A DNA stretch of 64,000 nt from CAVTND01 sp963735955 (GCA_963735955.1 CAVTND010000011.1:62001-126000); one strand, 5' to 3'; shown: positions 19,196 through 28,282, numbered from the stretch's first letter. Notes: generated by a model from the sequence alone, not told the origin. Numbers and translations: made by a program.

Positions 19196-19360
19196 ATGGA
19201 CTCTTTGTATCTGCTGATCCCGCTGTCGGTGGTGCTTGCGCTCATAATCGGCGGCGTGCTGGCCTGGGCTGTGCTGTCCGGCCAGTTCGAACATCTCGAA
19301 CGGGAAGGCAAGCGAATACTGGACGAGGAGTCGGGGCCCAGCGAAGTACCGCGCCCATAG
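19196..19360 (+). CDS. ccoS: Cbb3-type oxidase assembly protein CcoS
   Basis: This is a 54-residue single-pass membrane protein. The N-terminal helix MDSLYLLIPLSVVLALIIGG is followed by AWAVLSGQFEHLEREGKRIL, the conserved CcoS core, and a short acidic tail. CcoS is required for inserting haem and copper cofactors into the cbb3 oxidase. It begins 24 bases after the ccoI stop and precedes ccoN by 166 bases, the order usual in proteobacteria. Confidence 0.92.
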   Translation: MDSLYLLIPLSVVLALIIGGVLAWAVLSGQFEHLEREGKRILDEESGPSEVPRP

Positions 19361-19386
19361 GAAGGATATGCTGCATGCCGAAGAGC

Positions 19387-19400
19387 TTGACTTGAATCAA
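19387..19400 (+). promoter_or_regulatory. FNR-type box upstream of ccoN
   Basis: The sequence TTGAC-ttga-ATCAA matches the FNR/ANR consensus TTGAT-N4-ATCAA with one mismatch. It lies about 127 bases before the ccoN start, between ccoS and ccoN, and would place the oxidase genes under low-oxygen control by the fnr-type gene at 25181-25912. Confidence 0.75.
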
Positions 19401-19526
19401 ACGGCGGGCGGAGAGGCCACTTAGCATCCCGGATCCCGTTTGGAGCTGCGGCCTGCGAGGTTCGGACAGAGCGGATGAAGCACAGCGGACAAGAAGCCTG
19501 AGTTGGCCAAATCGCCTGAGGACATC

Positions 19527-20966
19527 ATGAGGACAGACAACGCAGGCCAGTACAACTACAAGGTGGTGCGGCAGTTCGCCGTGATGACGGTGGTCTGGGG
19601 CATCGTCGGCATGCTGGTCGGCGTCATCATCGCGGCCCAGATGGCGTGGCCGGAACTGAACTTCGACGTGCCGTGGCTCTCAGTTCGGGCGCCTGCGTCC
19701 GCTGCACACCAACGCCGTGATCTTTGCGTTCGGCGGCTGCGCGCTGTTTGCGACCTCGTACTATGTCGTGCAGCGTACCTCGCAGACCCGGCTGTTCTCC
19801 GACGGCCTGGCTGCCTTCACTTTCTGGGGCTGGCAGGCTAGTCATCGTGCTGGCGGCGATCACGCTGCCGCTGGGCATCACAACCCGCAAGGAATACGCA
19901 GAGCTCGAATGGCCGATCGATGTCCTGATCACGCTGGTCTGGGTCGCCTACGCGGTCGTGTTCTTCGGCACCATCGTCAAGCGCAAGGTCAAGCACATCT
20001 ATGTGGCCAACTGGTTCTTCGGCGCCTACATCATCACGGTTGCCCTGCTGCACATCGTCAACAGCATGGAGATGCCGGTCAGCCTGCACCAAGTCGTACT
20101 CGATCTATGCCGGGCGCGACCGATGCCATGGTGCAGTGGTGGTACGGGCACAACGCGGTCGGCTTCTTCCTGACCGCCGGCTTTCTCGGCATCATGTATT
20201 ACTTCGTGCCGAAAGCAGGCGGAGCCGGCCGATGTATTCCTACCGCCTGTCGATCGTGCACTTTCTGGGCGCTGATTCCATCTACATGTGGGCCGGCCCG
20301 CACCACCTGCATTACACCGCGCTGCCCGACTGGGCACAGTCGCTCGGGCATGGTGTTGTCACTGATCCTGCTGGCGCCTTCGCTGGGGCGGCATGATCAA
20401 CGGCATCATGACGCTCTCGGGCGCCTGGTACAAATTGCGCGACGATCCGATCCTCAGGTTCCTGATCGTTTCGCTGTCGTTCTACGGCATGTCGACCTTC
20501 GAGGGCCCGATGATGTCGATCAAGACCGTTAATGCGCTGTCGCATTACACCGACTGGACCATCGGCCATGTGCACTCGGGCGCGCTCGGCTGGGTCGGGC
20601 TGATCTCGATCGGCGCGATCTATTTCCTGCTGCCGCGCATGTACGGCCGCACGCGAGATGTACAGCATGCGCCTGGTCACCACGCACTTCTGGATTGCGA
20701 CGATCGGCATCGTGGTCTACATCGCGGCGATGTGGATTGCCGGTGTCATGCAGGGACTGATGTGGCGCGCGGTCAATACGGACGGCACACTCACCTATAC
20801 CTTCATCGAAAGCGTGAAGGCGACCTATCCCTTCTACGTGATCCGGCTGGTCGGCGGACTGCTGTATCTGTCCGGCATGTTCCTGATGGCCTGGAACATG
20901 TTCAAGACCATGGGGCTGGGCAAGCCGGTCGAGGATCCGATTCCGGCCCTGAGCGCGCATGCCTGA
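19527..20966 (+). CDS. ccoN: Cbb3-type cytochrome c oxidase subunit I, densely frameshifted
   Basis: This is the catalytic haem-copper subunit of the high-affinity cbb3 oxidase, about 475 residues when repaired. Text identifying it in successive frames includes YNYKVVRQFAVMTVVWGIVG, NWFFGAYIITVALLHIVNSM, MVQWWYGHNAVGFFLTAGF (the copper/haem region), YMWAGPHHLHYTALPDWAQS and TIGHVHSGALGWVG. At least seven frame changes occur between about 19685 and 20660. Almost every one is cured by deleting a single base (for example cag-g-cta, cacca-a-gtc, ctcgg-g-cat, tcg-c-tgg, acg-c-gag). ATG 19527 follows a GAGGAC ribosome site. The protein text between breaks is perfectly conserved, so this is very probably a poor-quality sequence patch. 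Confidence 0.9.
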
Positions 20967-21018
20967 TTCACATACTTGAACACGGCGCGATTCGCGGCGA
21001 AGAAGACTGGGGCCTCCA

Positions 21019-21633
21019 ATGAAACTCACTCACGACAGAATCGAACAGAGTGTTCCGCTGCTGATTGTTCTGGTCATCCTGGTGGTTGCGGTTGGCGGTC
21101 TGGTCGAGATCGTGCCGCTGTTCTTCCAGCGGCAGACCACTGAGGCGGTGCAGGGAATCAAGCCCTACGAGCCGCTGCGCCTGATCGGGCGGGACGTCTA
21201 CATCCGCGAGGGTTGCTACAACTGCCATTCTCAGATGATCCGGCCGTTCCGCGCTGAGACCCTGCGCTACGGTCATTACTCGGTTGCGGGCGAGTTTGTC
21301 TACGACCATCCGTTCCAGTGGGGCAGCAAGCGGACCGGGCCGGACCTCGCGCGCGTCGGGACGCGTTATTCAGACGAGTGGCACCGTGTGCACTTCAACA
21401 ATCCGCGCGACGTGGTGCCGGAATCGAACATGCCAGCCTATCCATGGTTCGCGCGCACTCAACTCGAAGGGATCGATGTACAGGCGCGCATGCAGGCATT
21501 GCGGCGGGTTGGCGTGCCTTACACCGACGATCAGATTGCCAAATCGCCCGAGGCACTGAAGGGCAAGACTGAACTCGACGCGGTAATCGCGTATCTGCAA
21601 GGCCTTGGGGTCGAGTTGCGCGGCCTGCGTTAG
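21019..21633 (+). CDS. ccoO: Cbb3-type cytochrome c oxidase subunit II
   Basis: This is a membrane-anchored mono-haem cytochrome c subunit, 204 residues, full length. An N-terminal helix (about residues 12-35) anchors it. The haem c site is CYNCH (66-70), within the signature EGCYNCHSQMIRPF. A later Met in SNMPAYPWF is the probable axial ligand. It carries electrons from CcoP to the CcoN active site. It follows ccoN by 52 bases and precedes ccoQ by 21. The frame is intact throughout, unlike ccoN. Confidence 0.96.
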   Translation: MKLTHDRIEQSVPLLIVLVILVVAVGGLVEIVPLFFQRQTTEAVQGIKPYEPLRLIGRDVYIREGCYNCHSQMIRPFRAETLRYGHYSVAGEFVYDHPFQWGSKRTGPDLARVGTRYSDEWHRVHFNNPRDVVPESNMPAYPWFARTQLEGIDVQARMQALRRVGVPYTDDQIAKSPEALKGKTELDAVIAYLQGLGVELRGLR

Positions 21634-21654
21634 TTCAGAAGACTTGGAGCTGTT

Positions 21655-21846
21655 ATGGACCAGAACGATGCGAGGGCCGTCATCACGCTGCTGGGCTTTG
21701 TCGCCTTTGTCGGCGTGGTGTTCTGGGCCTACAGCCGCAGGGCGAAGGCCGGCTTCGATGAAGCGGCACAGCTGCCGTTCGCGGACGAGGGGATTGAGAA
21801 CGGGACCGGCGAGCCACGGCGCGGTGCTGACAGGGGCTCGCGATGA
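21655..21846 (+). CDS. ccoQ: Cbb3-type oxidase accessory subunit CcoQ
   Basis: This is a 63-residue single-pass membrane protein. The helix is at about residues 8-26 (AVITLLGFVAFVGVVFWAYS), followed by a short charged tail with FDEAAQLPFADE, typical of CcoQ/FixQ. CcoQ stabilises the assembled oxidase. GGAG lies five bases before the ATG. The stop overlaps the ccoP start as ATGA. Confidence 0.93.
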   Translation: MDQNDARAVITLLGFVAFVGVVFWAYSRRAKAGFDEAAQLPFADEGIENGTGEPRRGADRGSR

Positions 21847-22793
21847 GTGACTTCGCCAACGGTTTCTGGGACTACTACATCGCGATCATCTCGATCGTTT
21901 CGGTGATCGGCTGTGCGGTGATCCTGAAAATGCAGGACCGCCACAGAATCAAGGTTACCCTCGATGCGAATGGCGATCCGGAAACAACCGGACACGTCTG
22001 GGATGGTGATTTGCGCGAATTCCACAATCCGATGCCGCGCTGGTGGATTTTGCTGTTCTACCTGACCGTGATTTTCGGACTGATTTATCTGGTGCTGTAT
22101 CCGGGTCTGGGGACTCGCTGGGCGGGCGTGCTCAACTGGACGCAGATCAGCCAGTACCAGAACGAGGTCAAGGCCGCAGACACCAAGTTCGGGCCGATCT
22201 TCGCGGCTTTCGCGGCGCAGCCGATCGAACAGGTTGCATTCGATCCCAAGGCGCATGCCATCGGGCAGAGCCTGTTTCTCAACAACTGTGCGCAGTGCCA
22301 CGGCTCGGACGCGCGCGGCTCGCGGGGATTTCCGAACCTGACCGACAGCGAATGGATGTACGGCGGAACGCCAGAGGCGATCAAGACGACGATCCTGGGC
22401 GGCCGCAATGGCGTCATGCCGCCGATGGGCGAAGCGCTAGGCGGCAAGGAAGATGTGACCGACATGGCGAACTACGTGCTGTCGCTGTCCGATTCGCCGC
22501 ATGATCCGGTGCGGGCGATCCGCGGCAAATCAAAGTTCGCCGCCTGTGGCGCTTGTCACGGTCCTGATGGCAAAGGCAGTACGGCCATGGGAGCGCCCGA
22601 CCTGACCAACAAGATCTGGCTATGGGGCGGCACGGTGCCGGTTATCACCGAAACCATCACTAACGGCCGCAACAATGTCATGCCGAAGCACGACGCGATC
22701 CTGACCCCGGAACAGGCGCACCTGGTGGCGGCCTATGTCTGGTCGCTGTCGAATCAGAAGGCGGGCGCCCCACCGCCGGGCCCGGCCAAATAG
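21843..22793 (+). CDS. ccoP: Cbb3-type cytochrome c oxidase subunit III (di-haem)
   Basis: This is the di-haem cytochrome c subunit that receives electrons from soluble cytochrome c, 316 residues. Two N-terminal helices (about 8-28 and 66-88) flank HVWDGDLREFHNPMPRWW, a hallmark of CcoP. The haem c sites are CAQCH (149-153) and CGACH (235-239), each with downstream Met ligands (GVMPPMG and NNVMP). The start overlaps the ccoQ stop. A Pro/Ala tail ends the protein. Confidence 0.96.
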   Translation: MSDFANGFWDYYIAIISIVSVIGCAVILKMQDRHRIKVTLDANGDPETTGHVWDGDLREFHNPMPRWWILLFYLTVIFGLIYLVLYPGLGTRWAGVLNWTQISQYQNEVKAADTKFGPIFAAFAAQPIEQVAFDPKAHAIGQSLFLNNCAQCHGSDARGSRGFPNLTDSEWMYGGTPEAIKTTILGGRNGVMPPMGEALGGKEDVTDMANYVLSLSDSPHDPVRAIRGKSKFAACGACHGPDGKGSTAMGAPDLTNKIWLWGGTVPVITETITNGRNNVMPKHDAILTPEQAHLVAAYVWSLSNQKAGAPPPGPAK

Positions 22794-22798
22794 GCCGT

Positions 22799-22814
22799 CG
22801 GGCCCCGGGGCCCG
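22799..22814. terminator. 16-base perfect palindrome between ccoP and ccoG
   Basis: CGGGCCCC followed by GGGGCCCG forms a perfect inverted repeat six bases after the ccoP stop and 25 bases before the ccoG start. There is no following T-run, so it is not a classic intrinsic terminator. It could stabilise the 3' end of a ccoNOQP mRNA or weaken read-through into ccoG. Confidence 0.35.
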
Positions 22815-22839
22815 ATTGACCACTCGCGAATCCGGACCG

Positions 22840-24294
22840 ATGGACAAGGCAGTCGAGGCCAAGCGGACGGACCAGCGCACCGCTCCCGCTGCTGTGCGCG
22901 AAGTCGAAGTTGCGTTCTACGCCAAGCGCGAAGAAATCTATCCGCGCCAGCGCATCGGCGATTCGCTCGGGCGATTCCAGCGCTGGCGCTGGGCGATGGT
23001 CTGGGCCACGCAGATCTTTTTCTACGGCGCACCCTGGTTGCAATGGAACGGCCGGCAGGCCCTGCTGTTCGATCTTGCAGCGCGCAAGTTCTATCTGTTC
23101 GGCCTCGTTTTATGGCCACAGGACATCATCTACCTGACGGCGATCCTGATCATTTCAGCGCTGTCGCTGTTCCTGTTCACCGCCGTGGGCGGCCGGCTCT
23201 GGTGCGGCTTCAGCTGCCCGCAGACCGTTTACACCGAGATCTTCCTGTGGATCGAACGCGTGATCGAGGGCGATCGGGCCAAGCGCATGCGACTCGACAA
23301 GGACCCGATGTCCGCACGCAAGATTGCACTGAAATCCGCCAAGCACTCGGCCTGGATCCTGCTTTCGCTCTATACCGGGTTTACCTTCGTCGGCTTCTTC
23401 ACGCCGATCCGCGCGCTGGCCGCGGACCTTGCTGCATTCTCAGTCGGGGGCTGGGCACTGTTCTGGATCCTGTTCTACAGCTTCGCGACTTACGGCAACG
23501 CAGGTTGGCTGCGCGAGCAGGTCTGCATCTACATGTGTCCGTATGCGCGTTTCCAGAGCGCGATGTTCGACCCGGACACGCTGATCGTCAGCTATGACGC
23601 CAGCCGCGGCGAGCCGCGCGGGACGGGCAGCAAGAATTCAAGCCGCACCGAGCAGGGACTGGGCGACTGTGTTGCCTGCGGTCTCTGTGTCCAGGTCTGC
23701 CCGACCGGCATCGACATCCGGGACGGACTGCAGTACGAGTGCATCAGCTGCGCAGCCTGCGTCGATGCCTGTGACCACGTGATGGACAAGGTCGGCCTGC
23801 CGCGCGGCCTGATCCGCTATTCGACCGAGCATGCCCTGAGCGAGCACTACAGCGCCGACGGCATCCGGCGCCATGTGCTGCGGCCGCGGGTCATGATCTA
23901 CTCGGGCATCCTGTTCGCGGTGATCGCCGTGCTGATCGCCGCCGTATCGTTGCGCGTGCCATTGAAGGTCGACGTGATCCGCGATCGCGGCGCGCTGGCA
24001 CGCGAGGCGGACGACGGACGCATCGAAAACACGTATCGACTGCAGGTGATGAATACGGGTGAGCGTGGCCATCGTTTCCGGGTAAGCGTGAGCGGTGTGC
24101 CTGGGCTTGAAATCGCGACCGATCCGAGCTTCGAGTTGGCAGGCGCCACTTCACAACCGGTGCTGGTGAGCCTGCGCGCCCGGCCCGAAGATGTGGCACA
24201 AGGCTCGACCAAGATCAAGTTCACGGTCGCCGCCGAAGATGATCCTGGCCTCAAGGTAAGCGAAGGCTCCGTTTTCCTGCGCTCGCTCCGCTGA
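22840..24294 (+). CDS. ccoG: Cytochrome c oxidase accessory protein CcoG (FixG)
   Basis: This is a membrane-bound ferredoxin-like protein of 484 residues, reported in related bacteria to reduce Cu(II) for oxidase assembly. Several helices lie in the first 230 residues, with WCGFSCPQTVYTEIF between them. Two 4Fe-4S motifs follow: CVACGLCVQVCPTG and CISCAACVDAC. After another helix, the C-terminal third is an Ig-like periplasmic domain (FixG C-terminal), starting near the text YRLQVMNTGERGHRF. ATG 22840 was chosen as the first Met giving the conserved N-terminus (FYAKREEIYPRQ). Confidence 0.95.
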   Translation: MDKAVEAKRTDQRTAPAAVREVEVAFYAKREEIYPRQRIGDSLGRFQRWRWAMVWATQIFFYGAPWLQWNGRQALLFDLAARKFYLFGLVLWPQDIIYLTAILIISALSLFLFTAVGGRLWCGFSCPQTVYTEIFLWIERVIEGDRAKRMRLDKDPMSARKIALKSAKHSAWILLSLYTGFTFVGFFTPIRALAADLAAFSVGGWALFWILFYSFATYGNAGWLREQVCIYMCPYARFQSAMFDPDTLIVSYDASRGEPRGTGSKNSSRTEQGLGDCVACGLCVQVCPTGIDIRDGLQYECISCAACVDACDHVMDKVGLPRGLIRYSTEHALSEHYSADGIRRHVLRPRVMIYSGILFAVIAVLIAAVSLRVPLKVDVIRDRGALAREADDGRIENTYRLQVMNTGERGHRFRVSVSGVPGLEIATDPSFELAGATSQPVLVSLRARPEDVAQGSTKIKFTVAAEDDPGLKVSEGSVFLRSLR

Positions 24295-24327
24295 GTCGAT
24301 CCGCGAACAGCACGACCACAGAACTGC

Positions 24328-24864
24328 ATGAGCTCCGCTCCGACTCCCTGGTATCGCGAACCCTGGCCGTGGATCCTGATCGCCTTGCCTGCCACCGCGG
24401 TGGTGGCCGGGATCGTCACCGCGGTGATTGCGGTGCGTGGGTTCGACGGCCTGGTCGAGGCGGACTACTACAAGCAGGGACTGGCCATCAACCAGGAGCT
24501 CGGCCGCAGCACGAACGCGCGAGAGCTCGGCATCGTGGCCCGGCTCTCGATCGCGGGTCTCGCTGAAGGAGAGCGGCTTCAGGTCGAACTGGAGTCGGCG
24601 CAGGCGATGCCTCCGTCAGCGGCCCTGCAGGTTCGCCTGCTGCACCCGGGGCGCGCCGGCGAGGATCGCGGCGCCATGCTGTCGCGGGTTGAAGCAGGGT
24701 CGGATCATCTGAGCGCGCGCTATGTCGGGACCTGGATCACTGGCAACGCGCCGACGACCGGGCAAGCGGTGGCGTGGAATGTGGTGATCGAAACGCGCGA
24801 CTGGCGCCTCGACGATGCGGTGTCGGCATCCGGTGCCGGCGTATTTACCGTGCGGGCCCGATGA
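24328..24864 (+). CDS. ccoH: FixH-family oxidase assembly protein (CcoH)
   Basis: This is a 178-residue protein with one N-terminal membrane helix (about 14-37) and the signature PWYREPWPWILIALP, then GLVEADYYKQGLAINQEL, which defines the FixH/CcoH family. The rest is a periplasmic domain of about 130 residues. CcoH is needed for stable cbb3 assembly, probably with CcoI and CcoG. It lies 33 bases after ccoG, in the expected place. Confidence 0.92.
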   Translation: MSSAPTPWYREPWPWILIALPATAVVAGIVTAVIAVRGFDGLVEADYYKQGLAINQELGRSTNARELGIVARLSIAGLAEGERLQVELESAQAMPPSAALQVRLLHPGRAGEDRGAMLSRVEAGSDHLSARYVGTWITGNAPTTGQAVAWNVVIETRDWRLDDAVSASGAGVFTVRAR

Positions 24865-24909
24865 AGTCACCACTTCGAACTCAATTCACTGGCTAGGGAG
24901 CATTCGCGG

Positions 24910-25149
24910 ATGCAGGCAATCACGTTGGAACGCCTGGGGTGGGTCCTGTGGCCCTCGTTTCTGGCGGCCTGTGTGGCCGAAATGGCCTTCTTCGCGGTGT
25001 TCGATCCGGTCGAACTCTATGCATTCGGTTCGCCAAACGAGCTGGGCCGAATGGCGGTTTACACCGTTGGTTTCTTTGCTTTCTGGGCTGTCGGGGCCAC
25101 GTCCAGCGCGCTGACAGTGATTCTGGCCTCGATGCGCCCTCGCAGGTGA
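24910..25149 (+). CDS. Small membrane protein downstream of ccoH
   Basis: This is a 79-residue protein with two predicted transmembrane helices (about 12-30 and 48-72), separated by FDPVELYAFGSPNELGR. I do not recognise a named family, but a small two-helix protein in this place after fixH is common in betaproteobacterial cco clusters. An AGGGAG ribosome site lies about seven bases upstream of the ATG. It ends 31 bases before the convergent fnr-type gene. A role in oxidase assembly is a guess from location only. Confidence 0.75.
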   Translation: MQAITLERLGWVLWPSFLAACVAEMAFFAVFDPVELYAFGSPNELGRMAVYTVGFFAFWAVGATSSALTVILASMRPRR

Positions 25150-25180
25150 GTCATCGCCGGCGTGCGCGGCGACGGCCGCC

Positions 25181-25912
25181 TCAGGCGCCGTGTCCGGTCG
25201 TGATCTCGTGCAGGCCGCCCGGATTCAAGATGCGCACATGCTTCTGATTGACCTCAATCAGTTTGTCCTGGCCAAAGCGCGACAGCGCCCGGCTGACCGT
25301 TTCCAGCTTGAGGCCGAGAAAGCTGCCGATCTCGGCGCGGGTCATGCGCAAGACGAACTCCGAGCGTGAATAGCCGCGTTTTTCAAAGCGCTGGGACAGG
25401 TTGAGCAGGAACGAGGCGATGCGCTCTTCGGCGTGCATGCTGCCCAGCAGCAGCATCACGCTGTGCTCGCGCACGATTTCGCGGCTCATCACCTTGTGAA
25501 AGTGATTGCGCAGGACCGGCATGAGGTTTGCGACCTCCTCGAGCCGATCATAGGGAATCACGCAGACTTCCGCGTCTTCCAGGGCGACCGTGTCGCAGGT
25601 ATGTGTCTCGTTGCTGATGCCATCGAGCCCCACGAGTTCGCCCGCCATGTGGAAGCCCGTGACCTGTTCGCGGCCGTCGCTCGAGGTGACCATGCTCTTG
25701 AGAAAGCCCAGGCGCACCGCATACAGCGACTCGAACCGGTCGCCGGAACGAAACAGGGTCTCGCCACTTTTCACGCGCCGGCGGACCGACACGAGTTCCT
25801 CGAGCTGTTCGAATTCCTTGATTGACAGTCCGAGCGGCAGGCAAAGCTCGCGCAGATTGCAGTTTGAACAGGCAACCCGCAGGTGCGAGACGTTGATCTG
25901 AGGCGCGTTCAT
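25181..25912 (-). CDS. fnr: Fnr-family oxygen-sensing transcriptional regulator
   Basis: This is a Crp/Fnr regulator of 243 residues. The N-terminal Cys 15, 18 and 24 (ACSNCNLRELC) and Cys 117 (EVCVIPYD) provide four ligands for an oxygen-labile 4Fe-4S cluster. A cyclic-nucleotide-like beta barrel and a dimer helix follow. The recognition helix, ETVSRALSRF, has the Glu, Ser and Arg of true FNR proteins, which read TTGAT-N4-ATCAA. ATG 25912 is preferred to an upstream ATG because the conserved Cys motif starts soon after. It is divergent from hemN, and an FNR box lies between them, so it may control both genes and itself. Confidence 0.95.
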   Translation of the reverse strand: MNAPQINVSHLRVACSNCNLRELCLPLGLSIKEFEQLEELVSVRRRVKSGETLFRSGDRFESLYAVRLGFLKSMVTSSDGREQVTGFHMAGELVGLDGISNETHTCDTVALEDAEVCVIPYDRLEEVANLMPVLRNHFHKVMSREIVREHSVMLLLGSMHAEERIASFLLNLSQRFEKRGYSRSEFVLRMTRAEIGSFLGLKLETVSRALSRFGQDKLIEVNQKHVRILNPGGLHEITTGHGA

Positions 25913-25969
25913 CGATGCCTTCGTTGCCTTGCCCGGGTCCGCGCTGGTCAAACCTTGCGCGCGTTGCAG

Positions 25970-25983
25970 TTGATCACTATCAA
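25970..25983. promoter_or_regulatory. Perfect FNR box between fnr and hemN
   Basis: TTGAT-cact-ATCAA matches the FNR/ANR consensus exactly. Its centre is about 76 bases from the hemN ATG and about 65 bases from the fnr ATG, so it could activate hemN and regulate fnr. Confidence 0.88.
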
Positions 25984-26052
25984 GTCCCGGTTCGCAGGGA
26001 GGCAAATAATAGCCCACTGAAACCCGAGGAACCGGACTCAGGACGGGCTGGC

Positions 26053-27450
26053 ATGCTCAAGGCTACACACGAGGCAATTGAACTTCCGGATCGGCCATTG
26101 CTGCGCCGCTACGACCAGCCGGGGCCTCGATATACCTCTTATCCCACCGCTGACCGGTTTGTCGAAGCGTTCGACGCGGCCGCGTTTGCCGCCGCCCTGT
26201 CGGCCCGGCAGTCTTCGCACTCCGGTGCCCTGTCACTGTATCTGCACCTGCCGTTCTGCAATACCGTCTGCTATTACTGCGGCTGCAACAAGGTCGTGAC
26301 GCGCGATCACAGCCGCGCCGCGCCGTATATCGACTACCTGCGCCGCGAGGCGGACCTGGTCGCCGAGCACTTGCGCGGTGAACTGAAGGTCGAGCAACTC
26401 CACCTCGGCGGCGGCACCCCGACATTTCTGTCGAGCGAAGAGCTCGAACAGTTGATGCAGATGATCGCGGCGCGATTTCCACTCGTCGAGCAGGGCGAGT
26501 ATTCGATCGAAGTCGATCCGCGCTCGGCACCGCCGGAAAAGATTGCGACGCTGGGTCGCCTCGGCTTCAACCGCATTTCAATCGGGGTGCAGGACTTCGA
26601 GCCTGAGGTGCAAAAAGCAGTCAACCGGCTGCAAAGCTTCGAGATGACACAGGCCGTGGTCGAAGCGGCGCGCGCTTCGAGCTTTGCGTCGATCAATCTG
26701 GATCTGATCTACGGCCTGCCGCGCCAGACCCGTGCCAGCTTCGCGCGCACGCTCGACAAGGTCCTGGTGCTGAGTCCGGATCGCATCGCGCTGTACCACT
26801 ATGCCCACCTGCCCGAACGCTTCAAGCCGCAGCGCCGCATAAATGCCGAGGAGCTGCCGCCGCCAGAGGAAAAGATGCAGATCATGCTGGATGCGATCGA
26901 GCGCCTGAGTGAGGCGGGCTATCAGTACATCGGCATGGATCACTTCGCCAAATCGAACGACGCGCTGGCGCGGGCTCAGCGCCAGGGTCGGCTGCATCGC
27001 AATTTCCAGGGTTATTCAACGCGGCCGGACTGCGACTTGCTTGGACTCGGCGTGTCGGCAATCAGCCGGATCGGACCCACGTATTCGCAGAACGTGCGCA
27101 CGATTGACGAGTATTACGACCGCATCGATCACGGACTGCTGCCGGCCGCGCGCGGTATCCGGCTTGACCGCGATGACTTGGTGCGGCGCACCGTGATCAT
27201 GGCCCTGATGTGCCACTTCGAGCTTGCCAAGGAAAGCATTGCAACCGCGCACTTGATCGACTTCGACGTTTACTTCAAGCCCGAGCTTGCTGCGCTCAAG
27301 CAGCTCGAGGCGGATGGCCTGGTCGAGAACACGCCCGAATGGATCACGGTGACGCCGAAAGGCAGGCTGATGGTGCGGGCGATCGCGATGTGCTTCGACC
27401 GTTACCTGCGTGCAGACGAGCGCGCGCGGCGTTACTCTCGCATTGTCTAA
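26053..27450 (+). CDS. hemN: Oxygen-independent coproporphyrinogen III oxidase
   Basis: This is a radical-SAM enzyme of 465 residues that converts coproporphyrinogen III to protoporphyrinogen IX without oxygen, for haem synthesis at low oxygen. The cluster motif is CNTVCYYCGC (Cys 69, 73, 76), preceded by YLHLPFC. PGPRYTSYPTA at 23-33 is a HemN signature that separates it from HemW-like proteins. LHLGGGTPTFLS and NRISIGVQDF are further family blocks. ATG 26053 begins the conserved region; an open frame runs upstream to 25915 but crosses the FNR box. It is a natural partner of cbb3 synthesis and probably FNR-controlled. Confidence 0.96.
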   Translation: MLKATHEAIELPDRPLLRRYDQPGPRYTSYPTADRFVEAFDAAAFAAALSARQSSHSGALSLYLHLPFCNTVCYYCGCNKVVTRDHSRAAPYIDYLRREADLVAEHLRGELKVEQLHLGGGTPTFLSSEELEQLMQMIAARFPLVEQGEYSIEVDPRSAPPEKIATLGRLGFNRISIGVQDFEPEVQKAVNRLQSFEMTQAVVEAARASSFASINLDLIYGLPRQTRASFARTLDKVLVLSPDRIALYHYAHLPERFKPQRRINAEELPPPEEKMQIMLDAIERLSEAGYQYIGMDHFAKSNDALARAQRQGRLHRNFQGYSTRPDCDLLGLGVSAISRIGPTYSQNVRTIDEYYDRIDHGLLPAARGIRLDRDDLVRRTVIMALMCHFELAKESIATAHLIDFDVYFKPELAALKQLEADGLVENTPEWITVTPKGRLMVRAIAMCFDRYLRADERARRYSRIV

Positions 27451-27523
27451 GTATCCAATGGTCTGATCGGTCGTCCGATGCGGGTTACCGGCCTGCCGGC
27501 CGGCCTGCCCGTCGCGACGATTC

Positions 27524-28282
27524 ATGCTCGATCTTTTGACCACGCAGGCACTTGCCGCCTTCATGCTGGCCCTGCTCGGCGGTTTGCACTGCGCCGGCAT
27601 GTGCGGTGGCTTTGTCGGCGCCATGCAGATAGGCCGGCCGCCGGCGGTGAGCGCGGCGCGGCTCGCGGCCGGTTATCACACCGGGCGCATCGTCAGCTAT
27701 GCAGCGGCCGGCGGGCTTGCCGGAGCGATCGGCGGCGCCATGTATGCGGCCGATGTGTTGCCGTTGCAGGTCGTGCTGCTGATCCTCGGCTCGCTGATGC
27801 TGGTGGTCATCGGCGCCTCCATGCTGGGACGAGCAGCCTGGCTCAAGCGGCTCGAGCCGGCGGGTGTCGGCCTGTGGCAAGCCATCGCACCGCTGGCGCG
27901 CCGCGTCTATCCACCGCGTTCGGGACGGCAGGCGGTCATCGCCGGTCTGATCTGGGGCTGGATTCCCTGCGGCATGGTCTACGCGGCCTTGCCGTTGGCC
28001 CTGGTGGCCGGGGGCGCGGCGCAAGGCGCGCTGATCATGCTCGCCTTCGGCCTGGGTACTCTGCCCAACATGCTCGCGCTCGATGCGGCGATCGTCCGCT
28101 TTGGTGCGCGCGGCATCGATGCTGCCGGACACGGGGCGCTCGCACAGGCACGCGGCTGGGCCAAGCCACTGGCAGGGGTCGCGATAGTCGTGTTCGGCTT
28201 GTCCGGCCTGGCGCATGCGGCGCGCGTGGCCGGCGCGGATCATCCGGCGATCGCGGCGTTCGCCTCGCTCTGTCATCGCTGA
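27524..28282 (+). CDS. TauE/SafE-like (UreH_2) membrane protein
   Basis: This is a polytopic membrane protein of 252 residues with about six helices. The first helix carries HCAGMCGGFVGA, and a later one carries GWIPCGMVYAAL, the paired Cys-containing motifs of the UreH_2/DsbD-like family usually annotated as sulfite exporter TauE/SafE. Members next to cco genes are thought to help metal or thiol supply for cytochrome oxidase assembly; this is inference from family context. It is 73 bases after hemN and precedes alaS by 97 bases. Confidence 0.85.
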   Translation: MLDLLTTQALAAFMLALLGGLHCAGMCGGFVGAMQIGRPPAVSAARLAAGYHTGRIVSYAAAGGLAGAIGGAMYAADVLPLQVVLLILGSLMLVVIGASMLGRAAWLKRLEPAGVGLWQAIAPLARRVYPPRSGRQAVIAGLIWGWIPCGMVYAALPLALVAGGAAQGALIMLAFGLGTLPNMLALDAAIVRFGARGIDAAGHGALAQARGWAKPLAGVAIVVFGLSGLAHAARVAGADHPAIAAFASLCHR

